DNA from: Corynebacterium glyciniphilum AJ 3170
GTDB taxonomy: Bacteria; Actinomycetota; Actinomycetes; Mycobacteriales; Mycobacteriaceae
Reading direction: 5' to 3'
Assembly (NCBI RefSeq): GCF_000626675.1
Contig: NZ_CP006842.1
Location: 310,001 to 374,000, forward strand
DNA: 64,000 nt
The position numbers and the translations under genes are program-made. The notes under the pieces were generated by a model that was not told the DNA's origin, did not search any database, and saw only the letters and a list, made by a program, of their open reading frames with translations. This document shows positions 50,918 through 59,860 of this stretch, piece by piece. Numbering within the stretch: the first letter of the stretch is position 1; every line of letters begins with the position of its first letter.

Positions 50918-51889
50918 TCAGATGTCGGCGGCATCCCCGATGTAGCCGACCAGGGGGCGTGGGTCGTCGATGACGGAGAACTCGGTGGCGTCTCCCGTGA
51001 TGATCCGGGACTTCTCGCCGTCTACGGAGGTCGGGACGGCGCCGGCGAGGGTGACCCGGCGGATCTTGCGGTGATGGTCCCCGAAGTCCTTCACCCCGTA
51101 GTGCTGGGTGGCGTGGTTGTCCCACAGGACCACGTCTCCGTCATGCCAGTTCCACCGGAAAGTGTTGTCCTCCTTGGTGATCCGGTCCTGGTATGCAGAG
51201 AAGAGGTCCTGGAACTCGCGTGGTTTCAGGCCGGTGAAGCCCTTCACGAAGTGGCCGAGCAGCAGGGACCGCTCGCCGGTTTCCGGGTGGACGTGGACTA
51301 CCGGGTGTTCGGTCTCGAAGACGTTGCGAGTGAACTCCCGGCGATGTTCGGTCTTGTCCTCCTCCTGGTGGCCGGTGGCGTAGTCGTACTCGTTGGAGTG
51401 GGTGGCCCAGAGGTTGTCGGCGAGGATGCGCAGGGGCTCGGGGAGGGCCTTGTAGGCCGCGGCGGTGTTCGCCCAGATCGTGGCGCCACCGTAGGGCGGC
51501 AGGTCGATGGCGCGCAGGATCGAGATCTTGGGGATCCTGTCGACGAACGTGACGTCGGTGTGCCAGGAGTTCGCTGCGCCTTCGATGGTGAGCCGCTCCA
51601 GTCCGGTCGAGTGCACGGTGGGGTGGGCCAGGGTGGGGGTGCCGAGGCGTTCGGCGAAGGCGTACTGCGACTCGTCGGTGAGGTTCTGGTTCCGGAAGAC
51701 GATGGCCTTGTGGGTGGCCAGGGCAGAACGGATGAACTCGACCTCGTCGTCGGTGATGTCGCCGCCGAGCTCTATGCCGTTGACCTGGGCGCCGATGTTC
51801 TGGCCGAGTCGGGTGACGGACGGACGGTCGTCGGCGGGTGCTGCGGCGGGTGCGGAGGTGGTGTGCGGTGCGGTGAGGGTGCTGGTCAT
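50918..51889 (-). CDS. TauD/TfdA-family Fe(II)/2-oxoglutarate dioxygenase
   Basis: A 323-residue dioxygenase. The iron ligands are in WHTDVTF (His, Asp) and DNHATQHYGV (His), and the 2-oxoglutarate Arg is likely in HHRKIRRVTL. The overall style (RLGQNIGAQVNGIELGGDIT and GERSLLLGHFVKGFTGL) matches alkylsulfatase AtsK and taurine dioxygenase. It would release sulfite or sulfate from an organosulfur compound; a phosphonate substrate is a second option because of the neighbour. A 35-residue Ala/Pro/Thr-rich N-terminus precedes the core. Converges on the PhnX-like gene with 9 bp between stops. Confidence 0.9.
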   Translation of the reverse strand: MTSTLTAPHTTSAPAAAPADDRPSVTRLGQNIGAQVNGIELGGDITDDEVEFIRSALATHKAIVFRNQNLTDESQYAFAERLGTPTLAHPTVHSTGLERLTIEGAANSWHTDVTFVDRIPKISILRAIDLPPYGGATIWANTAAAYKALPEPLRILADNLWATHSNEYDYATGHQEEDKTEHRREFTRNVFETEHPVVHVHPETGERSLLLGHFVKGFTGLKPREFQDLFSAYQDRITKEDNTFRWNWHDGDVVLWDNHATQHYGVKDFGDHHRKIRRVTLAGAVPTSVDGEKSRIITGDATEFSVIDDPRPLVGYIGDAADI

Positions 51890-51907
51890 GGTGGTTCCCT
51901 TTCGGTG

Positions 51908-51943
51908 GTCGACTGAAATAGACTGCTCTGTCTGTTTGTCGAC
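51908..51943. promoter_or_regulatory. Compound dyad upstream of the TauD-type gene
   Basis: AAATAGAC (51916-51923) and GTCTGTTT (51930-51937) pair at 7 of 8 positions, and this inner repeat is flanked by GTCGAC at 51908 and 51938. It lies 19 to 54 bp upstream of the start codon. It could be a regulator site for sulfate-starvation control. Confidence 0.45.
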
Positions 51944-52018
51944 GGTACGAGAGGGGTACGTCGGTAAGCCAGGTTTTCCGTCGTCCTGAAAGGAACTGTG
52001 GCCCGACGCACGTGCCCG

Positions 52019-52831
52019 TCACCGCCGCCGGTGGATTCCCAGGTCTGTCCGTCCCGGCAGGATGCTCTCGTTCAAGGCACGCGTTCCCGCGTAGTCGCCG
52101 TCACGCAGTCGTCGGTAGGGGACGGGGTGCTCTGCATCGGTACCGTTGATGCCATTGATGCCGTTGATGCGCTCCACCAGCCGGGCCGCCTCCCTGTCGA
52201 CACCTTCGCTGTCCAACCCGTCGGCGTCATAGACAACGTGAAGTTCCAGGACGTCGATACCGACGAACCACAGTGCCCCATGGGTGAGCGGGAACAGGAT
52301 GGACTCGATGTCTCCGCTGATGCCCCGCGTCCCCAGGGTCCGGTCGTCCTCGCCCACGGTGACGATCACGAGTGCGCGACGCCCTGACAGTCCGCCGTCG
52401 CCGTAACGCCGGGGCACGCCGAGGTCGGGATCGAGGTCCCCGTAGGCGAAGTTGTCGGAGAGGATCCGGTCCAGCCACCCCTTGAGGATCGCCGGCGGCC
52501 CGTACCACCACAGCGGGAACTGCAGGACGAGGAGTTCCGCGTCCACCACCTTCTTCTGCTCGGCACGGAGGTCGGCGGGGAGTTCGCCCCGCGTGTACGC
52601 CTCACCTGCCTGGATCGCGATGCTTCCGGGATGACCGGCTGAAGACCCGAGGTCGCGTTCCCGGAGGACCGGATCAAAGTCCTGTGCGTAGAGGTCGGAG
52701 GTTGTCACGTCGTAACTGTGGGACAGTGCCTCCCGTCCTGCGCGGAGAAGCTCGCCGTTGAGGGACTGCTGCCGTGGATGTGCATACACCCACAGGGCTG
52801 CCCCGGGGGTCGTCGGATACTGGATGGTCAT
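52019..52831 (-). CDS. NAD(P)H:quinone oxidoreductase-like flavodoxin-fold protein
   Basis: A 270-residue flavodoxin-like oxidoreductase of the NQO/MdaB family. Motifs: WVYAHPRQQSLNGELL (FMN/FAD phosphate loop), LQFPLWWYGPPAILKGWLDR and RRALVIVTVGEDD. The proteins reduce quinones with NAD(P)H to prevent redox cycling. ATG 52831 gives the family start. Near the C-terminus there is a short repetitive ING-ING-ING stretch encoded by an imperfect 9 bp repeat (about 52144-52172). It is divergent from the AraC gene and may be controlled by it. Confidence 0.88.
   Translation of the reverse strand: MTIQYPTTPGAALWVYAHPRQQSLNGELLRAGREALSHSYDVTTSDLYAQDFDPVLRERDLGSSAGHPGSIAIQAGEAYTRGELPADLRAEQKKVVDAELLVLQFPLWWYGPPAILKGWLDRILSDNFAYGDLDPDLGVPRRYGDGGLSGRRALVIVTVGEDDRTLGTRGISGDIESILFPLTHGALWFVGIDVLELHVVYDADGLDSEGVDREAARLVERINGINGINGTDAEHPVPYRRLRDGDYAGTRALNESILPGRTDLGIHRRR
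52144..52172. repeat. Imperfect 9 bp tandem repeat inside the quinone-reductase-like gene
   Basis: Three units of GTTGATGCC/ATTGATGCC type encode the ING-ING-ING stretch near the C-terminus. Tandem in-frame repeats like this vary in number by slippage. Effect on function is probably slight. Confidence 0.6.
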
Positions 52832-52966
52832 GCTGTGCCACCATGTCCTTTCCGTCCGCTGTGCCGGACGTGTCGTTGTTGGAATGTCCTCCACTCAACA
52901 CCGTCGGAAGAGACGATGACATAGCTGAACGCCGCAGGAACATATTCATTCGTCTACGATGGTGTG

Positions 52967-53926
52967 ATGGACATGATCACCGAGGTACTCGACGGCGTCC
53001 GCTCTGCCGGCGCGCTGGTGGGGCGCAGCCTGCTGTCGCCGCCGTGGTCACTGCGCTTCGAGGAGTCGGCGTCGATGACACTCGTGACGATGCTGCGCGG
53101 GGACGCCTGGATCGACCCCGGGGACGGGGAGGCGAGTTACCTCGGCACCGGGGACGTCGGGATCGTGACAGGATCGGAGCCGTTCTCCGTCGCCAGCGAG
53201 GAACTCTGCAGGACACCGCCAGTCTGGATCCAGGCCGCGGCAGGCCGCTGTACCGACGCCGCCGGACACCTGCTGGACGAGGAGGATATCGGACTGGGGA
53301 CGCGTACCTGCGGGACGACACTCGACGCGGAACATGCGTTGCTCACCGGCACCTACGTGACCGGGGGTCGTGTGGCCGCCCGTCTTCTCTCGGCGCTGCC
53401 CCGCGTCCTGGTTATTCCGGCCGAGTCCGTTCGTGCCGGAGCGTTGAGGATGCTGGAGGACGAGATCGCCGTGGAGGAACCGGGTCAGGAAGCGGTCCTC
53501 GACCGGCTTCTCGACCTGGTGCTGGTGGGCGCTCTGCGGGACTGGTTCGCAGGGCGCGAGGATGAGGCACCGGGCTGGTACCGGGCCATGTCTGACCCGG
53601 TGGTCGCGCCGGCGATCAGGGCGATCCACGATGCCCCGGCGGATCCCTGGACCGTGGACGCCCTGGCGTCGTTGGCCGGTGTGTCACGGGCGGCGTTCGC
53701 CCGGAGGTTCGCCGAGGTGATGGGTGAGCCGCCGATCAGCTATCTGACGTCGTGGCGGCTGTGTACGGCGGCGGACCTGCTTGCGGACACCCGGGACACC
53801 GTGGACGTGATCGCCAGGAAGGTGGGCTACTCCGGCCCGTTCGCCTTCAGCCACGCCTTCACCCGGGAGTACGGGCAACGCCCCGGCAGGTACAGGATGC
53901 AGCAGGGTGAGGGAGTGTCGGCGTGA
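52967..53926 (+). CDS. AraC-family transcriptional regulator (cupin sensor)
   Basis: A 319-residue regulator. The N-terminal part (about 1-180) is a cupin_6-type sensor (MLRGDAWIDPGDGEASYLGTGDVGIV). The C-terminal AraC domain (about 215-310) has TVDALASLAGVSRAAFARRF and DVIARKVGYSGPFAFSHAF, and the RPGRYR end. It is divergent from the quinone-reductase-like gene, its most likely target, and converges on the sulfatase gene. ATG 52967 follows GTG 52964, either of which could be used. Confidence 0.9.
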   Translation: MDMITEVLDGVRSAGALVGRSLLSPPWSLRFEESASMTLVTMLRGDAWIDPGDGEASYLGTGDVGIVTGSEPFSVASEELCRTPPVWIQAAAGRCTDAAGHLLDEEDIGLGTRTCGTTLDAEHALLTGTYVTGGRVAARLLSALPRVLVIPAESVRAGALRMLEDEIAVEEPGQEAVLDRLLDLVLVGALRDWFAGREDEAPGWYRAMSDPVVAPAIRAIHDAPADPWTVDALASLAGVSRAAFARRFAEVMGEPPISYLTSWRLCTAADLLADTRDTVDVIARKVGYSGPFAFSHAFTREYGQRPGRYRMQQGEGVSA

Positions 53927-53939
53927 GCGTACGTCCCAC

Positions 53940-56291
53940 TCAGTCGAAGGCTTCCGCCGCGTCGCGCGCGAGCTCTGCGAGTACCTCGGGACTGTAGGGC
54001 GCGCGTTCACCGGGCACATAGCGTACCGAGTGCAGGTCCCCGCTGTAGCGGTACGAACCGTGCGCCTCGTAGATCCCCCAGTGCACCGGGCCACCACGGT
54101 TCACGCCCACGTCAATCCCGCTGAACGGGGCCATGCCGACGAACGCCCACAGATCACGTAGCTCGCCGCGCCTGTCCGTGGCCGCCGTCTCTGAAGCCTC
54201 CAGCACCCAGGTCGTCCGGAAGTCCGGCAATGCCGTCGCCCGCAGCAGGACGGTACCGCGTCCCACCGGTGCCGCACCTGCGGAGACCTCATGCAACCGC
54301 CCGTACTCGTTGACCGCCAGCCGCAGTTCACCCGACGCACCGTCGACGTAGACGACGTACCCGCCGCCCTGGTCGCCGTGGGAGACCAGCACACCAGCAT
54401 CTGCGGGCGTGCAGGTGACGTCGATCTCCACGGTGAAGGATCGCAGCTGGACGAGTTTCGAGGACCGGTATCGCTCGAGTTTCGGTGTGCCGGGCAGCAG
54501 GGTCACCGGTTCCGACAACCGTGACTCGGCGGGACGGCGCAACCCGCTACGGGGGTCGGAGTGGTCGTTCAGCGGGAACACGGTGTTCATCCACGCGGCG
54601 TCCTCCCACCGCGCGGCGAGGCCACGCAGCAGCGTGGGATGGTTGGATGCCACGTCGTGCAGCTCGTTCGGATCCTCGTCGACGTTGTAAAGCTCCCATT
54701 CACCGTCGTCGAACGGGGTACCGGGCCGGTGGTCGGCGACGATCTTCCATCCGTCGGCGTAGAAGCCACGGTTGCCGCCGAACTCGGAGTACTGCTCCGG
54801 GTGTGTTGAGGGGTGGGCGGCGTCGCGCAGGACGGGTGCGAAACTTGACCCGTCGGGATCCTTGGCCGGCCGGTTGTTTCGCGCGCCGGGATGCGGAACG
54901 CCAACGAGGTCGAGGATCGTCGGTGTCAGGTCTGTGACGTACTGGTACTGTCCACGCAGGTCGGCTCCGGCCGACGAGCCCAGCCCCGTCGGCCAGGACA
55001 CGATCAAGGGAACCCGGATACCGCCAGCGTAGGTCTGACCCTTGTAGAACCGGAACGGCGTGTTCGAGGCGTGGCCCCACCCCTCCGGGTAGTGAGCCAT
55101 CGACTGCGGTCCGCCGATGAGGGACGGGTCGAGGTCCACGTCGGCCTCCCAGTCGGACGGGAGTCCGGCGACGTGGGCGAACCTGCTGAAGTACGACCGG
55201 GTCCCCTCTGGACCTCCCTCGGCAGTGCCCCCGTTGTCGGAGGTGAACACCACGATGGTGTTGTCCCGCTCATCCAGGTCGTCCACGAGCGACAGGATCC
55301 GACCCAGTGACTGGTCGACGTTGTCGACCATGGCGGCGTAGACCTCCTGGTAGCGGGCGTACAGTGCGCGGGTCTCCGCGTTGAGTGAGTCCCAGGCCGG
55401 GATGTCGCGGCCGAGTTTCCCCTCGCGTTCGGGCAGAGGGGTCCCGGGTGGGACGATCCCCAGTTCGATCTGCCGGGCGTGCCGTGCCCGGCGGACCTCG
55501 TCCCAGCCCACGTCATAGCGTCCACGGTGGGTGACGATGTCCTCCGGCTTCGCGCCGAGGGGCCCGTGCATCGCAGTGTGCGCGAAGTACAGGAAGAAGG
55601 GTTTCGAGGCGTCCGAGGCGCGCAGTGCCTTGATGTACCCCAGGGCATTGTCGGTGTAGTCGTCGGTGAGGTAGTAGCCGTCTGGCGTCTGCTCGTGCTG
55701 GACGACGGTGTTGTCACGCACCAGCTGGTTGGGGTGGAAGAAGGAATTCAACCCCTCCAGCGACCCGTAGTAGTGGTCGAATCCACGCTGTACCGGCCAG
55801 GAAGCCTTCGGTGCGGCGGCGTTGATCAGCGCATCCCTGGTCAAATGCCATTTTCCTACACCGAAGGTGGCGTAGCCGGCGTCCCGGAGGATCTCGGGCA
55901 GCGTGACGACGTCCTCGCCGAGTTCCAGCCGGACGCCGGGGAAGCCGGGGTCGGAGTTCGCCACGGTGGCGAATCCGGCACGGTGCGGGTTCAGGCCGGT
56001 GAGCACGGCGGCGCGTGCCGGGGAGCACACCGGGGTGGTGTGGTAGTTCGTGAGGATGCGGCCGCCCGCGGCGAGCCGGTCCAGGTTCGGGGTGGGGATC
56101 TCGGAACCGAAAGGGCCGATGTCGGAGTAGCCCATGTCGTCGAGCAGGACGATGATGACGTTCGGTGCACCGTCGGCGGCGCGTTTCTCCGTCGGCCAGG
56201 ACGGCGTGGATTGAGCGTGGGTGCGTCCGACGTGCCCGCCGAAGCCCTCGTAGCCTCGGGCGTGGTCCGGGATCGGGGTGTGTCGCGCCAT
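53940..56291 (-). CDS. Type I sulfatase (arylsulfatase-like, formylglycine type)
   Basis: A 783-residue sulfatase. The formylglycine signature CSPAR starts at Cys89 (PVCSPARAAVLTG), metal Asps are in LLDDMGY (51-52), and GVGKWHL and FTSDNGG complete the active site. No signal peptide is visible, so it acts in the cytoplasm. A beta-sandwich-like C-terminal module (about 600-770) is unusual in length. A formylglycine-generating enzyme is needed to activate it and is not in the window. It starts inside the stop of the ABC ATPase gene (TGATG), so import and sulfate-ester cleavage are co-translated. Confidence 0.92.
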   Translation of the reverse strand: MARHTPIPDHARGYEGFGGHVGRTHAQSTPSWPTEKRAADGAPNVIIVLLDDMGYSDIGPFGSEIPTPNLDRLAAGGRILTNYHTTPVCSPARAAVLTGLNPHRAGFATVANSDPGFPGVRLELGEDVVTLPEILRDAGYATFGVGKWHLTRDALINAAAPKASWPVQRGFDHYYGSLEGLNSFFHPNQLVRDNTVVQHEQTPDGYYLTDDYTDNALGYIKALRASDASKPFFLYFAHTAMHGPLGAKPEDIVTHRGRYDVGWDEVRRARHARQIELGIVPPGTPLPEREGKLGRDIPAWDSLNAETRALYARYQEVYAAMVDNVDQSLGRILSLVDDLDERDNTIVVFTSDNGGTAEGGPEGTRSYFSRFAHVAGLPSDWEADVDLDPSLIGGPQSMAHYPEGWGHASNTPFRFYKGQTYAGGIRVPLIVSWPTGLGSSAGADLRGQYQYVTDLTPTILDLVGVPHPGARNNRPAKDPDGSSFAPVLRDAAHPSTHPEQYSEFGGNRGFYADGWKIVADHRPGTPFDDGEWELYNVDEDPNELHDVASNHPTLLRGLAARWEDAAWMNTVFPLNDHSDPRSGLRRPAESRLSEPVTLLPGTPKLERYRSSKLVQLRSFTVEIDVTCTPADAGVLVSHGDQGGGYVVYVDGASGELRLAVNEYGRLHEVSAGAAPVGRGTVLLRATALPDFRTTWVLEASETAATDRRGELRDLWAFVGMAPFSGIDVGVNRGGPVHWGIYEAHGSYRYSGDLHSVRYVPGERAPYSPEVLAELARDAAEAFD

Positions 56292-57913
56292 CAGGCACTC
56301 ACCTTCTCGGGGCGGGTGCCGACGACCGGGACCGCGGCCAGCAGTTCCCGGGTGTAGTTCTCCGCCGGTCGGGCGAAAACCCCGGCGGTATCGCCGTACT
56401 CCACGAGATGCCCCCGTCTCAGCACGGCGACCGTACCGCTGACCTGCGAAACCACCGCCAGGTCATGGCTGATGAACACCATGGCGAATCCTAGTCGCTC
56501 CTGGGTGTCGCGTAGCAGCCCGATCACGTCGGCCTGGACACTGACGTCCAGTGCGCTGGTCGGCTCATCAGCGATGACCAGGGACGGTTCAAGCGCCAGA
56601 GCACGGGCGATCGCCACACGCTGGCGCTGTCCGCCAGACAGCTCAGCCGGACTGCGGTCGGCGATGTCAGGTGGGAGATGCACGGCCGTCAGTAGTTCGG
56701 TGACCCGTTGGCGTCGCGATGCCCGGGTACCGACGCGGTGGATGTCCAGGGGCTCACGGATACTCCATCCCACACTGTGGCGCGGGTTCAGGGCAGCGGC
56801 CGGATCCTGGGGGACGATGGCGACGTCACGTTGCCGGCGACGGCGTTGCCGCGGGGAGAGCCTTTCGAGATCATCCCCGTTGACGAGGATCCGACCGCGG
56901 GTGGGTGACTGGATGCCCGCGAGGATGCGTCCCAGTGTTGATTTCCCGGACCCGGATTCACCGACGAGGCCCAGGGTGGTGCCCGGGGCGACGGACAGTG
57001 ACACTCGGTCCACCGCCGGAGCGGTTCCCCGTGACCCGTAGACCACCGAGACGTCCTGGACCGCGGCGGCAGCGGGCGTACCGGAGGTGTCTCCGGTGAC
57101 ACCGGCGGTTGGTGTCGCCGAGGCGAAACGCGGGACGGCGGCGATGAGTTCGCGGGTATAAGGCTCCTGCGGGGCCTCGATGATCCGCCTGGCGGTGCCT
57201 TCCTCCACGATCTCGCCGTGCCGCAGCACGATGACCCGGTCCGCGTTCTCGGCGACTACACCCATGTCATGTGTGATGAGCAGGACACTCAGGTTGCGGG
57301 TCTCCCGCAGGCGGCCCAGCAGACGCAGGATCCCGGCCTGCACGGTGACGTCCAGTGCGGTGGTCGGCTCGTCGGCCAGCAGGATGTCCGGTTCGCCGGC
57401 GAGTGCCAGGGCGATCGCCACACGCTGACGTTGACCACCGGAGAGCTGGTGGGGGTATGAACCCAGTCGGTCGGTGGCGGCTGGAATATCGACGGTCTCC
57501 AGGAGCTCGACAGCCCGACGCCGTACGTCGGTCCGATTCACACGGGTGCCGGGTGCCGAGTGCGCCCGTATCGCCTCGCTGAGCTGCCAACCGATGGTAC
57601 GGACCGGGTTGAGCGCCGACTGTGGCTCCTGGAACACCAGCCCGATACGGCCGCCACGGATAGTCTGCAGCTCGGATTCGGGGACGTTGAGTATCTCGGT
57701 GTCGTCGAGGGTCACAGAGCCGGACGCCCGGGCGCCGGAGGGTAGCAGTCCCAGAACGGCACGGGCGGTCATGGACTTGCCGGAGCCCGATTCCCCGACC
57801 AGGGCGAGAAGTTCACCGCGGCGGAGATCGAAAGACACCGAGACGACGGCGGGACGCGGGTGAGAGAAGGAGATCGACAGATCACGGACGGACAGGACGG
57901 TGGGAGCAGACAT
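56291..57913 (-). CDS. Oligopeptide-type ABC transporter, fused double ATPase
   Basis: A 540-residue protein with two ATPase halves, equal to DppD and DppF joined. Each has Walker A GESGSGKS, signature LSGGQRQR and Walker B ILLADEP or LVIADEP. The first half covers about 1-255 and the second about 275-535. It energises the two permeases and the binding protein encoded upstream. It overlaps the sulfatase gene start by one base. The likely cargo is a sulfate ester or sulfated peptide or glycoside rather than plain peptides. Confidence 0.93.
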   Translation of the reverse strand: MSAPTVLSVRDLSISFSHPRPAVVSVSFDLRRGELLALVGESGSGKSMTARAVLGLLPSGARASGSVTLDDTEILNVPESELQTIRGGRIGLVFQEPQSALNPVRTIGWQLSEAIRAHSAPGTRVNRTDVRRRAVELLETVDIPAATDRLGSYPHQLSGGQRQRVAIALALAGEPDILLADEPTTALDVTVQAGILRLLGRLRETRNLSVLLITHDMGVVAENADRVIVLRHGEIVEEGTARRIIEAPQEPYTRELIAAVPRFASATPTAGVTGDTSGTPAAAAVQDVSVVYGSRGTAPAVDRVSLSVAPGTTLGLVGESGSGKSTLGRILAGIQSPTRGRILVNGDDLERLSPRQRRRRQRDVAIVPQDPAAALNPRHSVGWSIREPLDIHRVGTRASRRQRVTELLTAVHLPPDIADRSPAELSGGQRQRVAIARALALEPSLVIADEPTSALDVSVQADVIGLLRDTQERLGFAMVFISHDLAVVSQVSGTVAVLRRGHLVEYGDTAGVFARPAENYTRELLAAVPVVGTRPEKVSA

Positions 57914-57939
57914 GGGGACCTTTCAGTGGTCGGGACGGG

Positions 57940-58884
57940 TCACACGACCCGGGTGGCGCGGGACAGTGCCTGTGCGATGAGGAGCAGACCGAGGATCAGG
58001 ATGACGACGACCGCGAGCGGCCCGACAGCGAAGAACGGTGCGTGGTAGGCGTAGGCGACGCCTTCCTGGATCAGGCTGCCGAGCGAGGGTGTTGGTGGAA
58101 CCACACCGAGTCCGAGGAAACTCATGGCACCTTCGATGAACACTCCGACGGACATCGCCAGAGCCAGCTGGACGACCAGGGGTTCCACACTGTTCGGCAG
58201 AATGTGGTTGCGTAGGATCCATGCCTCGGACGCGCCCACGGCGCGCGCTGATGCAACGTAGGGCCGCTCGCGGACGGAGAGAGCCACGGACCGGGTGAGT
58301 CGGCCGAACACCGGTATCTCGGCGAGGGCCACAACCACGGCGACGGTCGTCAGCCCCGGCCCGAGGATCATGGTCAGAGCGATGGCGAGAATGATCGTGG
58401 GAAAGGCGAGGATCAGGTCGAAGGTGCGTTGCATGAGTGTGTCCGCCCAGCGCCACTGCGCACTGACTAACCCCAGCAGGACGCCGGTGGCGGCCCCGAG
58501 CGGTACGGCGATGAAGATGATCAGCAGGTTCACCCGGATTCCGTGGAGGGTGCGGGAGAAGATGTCCTGGTTGGCGGTGTCGGTGCCGAACCAGTGGCTC
58601 GAGGACGGGCTGAGCAGGTTCGCCCCGGTGATCTGCTGGTCCGGGGAGTACGGCGAGATGACCGGGGCGAGAATCCCCGCGAGGACGACCAGTCCGAAGA
58701 GTATGACGCCGACGAGGCCGCGGCCGTGGGTGAGTGCATGCGTGAGCCGGTGTCCGGACGCGGCGGTGCTGCCCCCTCGGGAGGTGGCGCGACGGTGCCT
58801 GGTGGAACGGGCGGGGTCTCCCGGCGTGAGGTCCGGCCGGTTCAGGCCGGTCGCAGTGGGGGCGGGGTGATTGACGGTGCTCAT
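57940..58884 (-). CDS. Oligopeptide-type ABC transporter permease (DppC-like)
   Basis: A 314-residue permease. A 50-residue polar N-terminus leads to the first span, followed by the family ISPYSPDQQITGANLLSPSS segment and the HWFGTDTANQDIFSR motif, and the EAA loop VGASEAWILRNHILPNSVEPL. The start ATG 58884 overlaps the end of the upstream permease (ATGA). It pairs with the DppB-like protein to form the channel. Confidence 0.92.
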   Translation of the reverse strand: MSTVNHPAPTATGLNRPDLTPGDPARSTRHRRATSRGGSTAASGHRLTHALTHGRGLVGVILFGLVVLAGILAPVISPYSPDQQITGANLLSPSSSHWFGTDTANQDIFSRTLHGIRVNLLIIFIAVPLGAATGVLLGLVSAQWRWADTLMQRTFDLILAFPTIILAIALTMILGPGLTTVAVVVALAEIPVFGRLTRSVALSVRERPYVASARAVGASEAWILRNHILPNSVEPLVVQLALAMSVGVFIEGAMSFLGLGVVPPTPSLGSLIQEGVAYAYHAPFFAVGPLAVVVILILGLLLIAQALSRATRVV

Positions 58885-59849
58885 CGGGTTCCCTCCAGTC
58901 GGATGCGGGGGTCGAGGGTGGAGTGGAGCAGGTCGGTGATCAACTGGATGAGCACGAAGAGCACGACGGACAGCAGGAGAAGAACCTGCACCACCGGGTA
59001 GTCCCGGACCGTGACGGCCTGGTGGATGAGGTGGCCGAGTCCCGGCCAGGCGAATAGCGCCTCGATGATGACGGCACCGCCGAGAAGCTGACCGATCTGC
59101 AGGCCCAGGACGGTCACTGCCGGGGGCAGGGCATTGGGGAGCACCTGGGTGAGGAGGATTCGGCGACGGGAGATCCCGAGGGCCCGGGCGGTGGTGACGT
59201 AGGGCTGGCCGAGTTCGGACCGGATGGACTCGTCGAGGAAGCGGGTCAGCGTCGCCGCCGCCGGAAGTGCGAGACAGAGTGCCGGCAGCGCCAGGTACTG
59301 GACCGTGATGTCGGGACGGTCCAGTAGCCCGTCGCGGGGGATGCCGCCGGCTGGCAGCACGAGGAACACCACGCCGAAGACGATGATCGCCAGGGCCCCG
59401 GTGACGAAGGTGGGCAGCGCGACCCCGAGGGTGGCGAAGGCGGTCGCCACGGCCCGCGCCCATGGACGGTTGACCAGTTCAGCTCCGACGCTGACGATGA
59501 GGGCGAGAATGACGGCGACGAGTACTGCTGCGATGGTGAGCAGCAGTGTCCGTCCCGCCGCTTCACCGATGAGTGAGCCGATGTCGCCACCGATGACCAG
59601 GGAGTGGCCGAGGTGGAGCGTCAGCAGGGAGCCGATCCAGGAGAAGTACTGACTGACCGGGGACTCGTTGAGTCCGAGGGTGCTGCGGATCGCGTCGACG
59701 GCCTCGGGTGGGGCGTCGGAGCCGGCCAGGGCTTCGGCAGGGTCGCCGGGAATGAGTCGGAGGAGAGCGAAGACGACGACTGATCCGACGATGATCACCG
59801 CGACGGCGGACGGGAGGCGTCTGAGGAGGAACGGGGTGAGGGTGTGCAC
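58881..59849 (-). CDS. Oligopeptide-type ABC transporter permease (DppB-like)
   Basis: A 322-residue permease with six spans. LLRLIPGDPAEAL and the EAA loop RALGISRRRILLTQVLPNALPP are diagnostic for DppB/OppB. The start is GTG 59849 with AAGGA eight bases before it; a much longer frame reaching 60185 runs antisense-like through the binding-protein gene and is rejected. It follows the binding protein after 11 bp. Confidence 0.92.
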   Translation of the reverse strand: MHTLTPFLLRRLPSAVAVIIVGSVVVFALLRLIPGDPAEALAGSDAPPEAVDAIRSTLGLNESPVSQYFSWIGSLLTLHLGHSLVIGGDIGSLIGEAAGRTLLLTIAAVLVAVILALIVSVGAELVNRPWARAVATAFATLGVALPTFVTGALAIIVFGVVFLVLPAGGIPRDGLLDRPDITVQYLALPALCLALPAAATLTRFLDESIRSELGQPYVTTARALGISRRRILLTQVLPNALPPAVTVLGLQIGQLLGGAVIIEALFAWPGLGHLIHQAVTVRDYPVVQVLLLLSVVLFVLIQLITDLLHSTLDPRIRLEGTR

Positions 59850-59860
59850 GGTCGGGGTCC

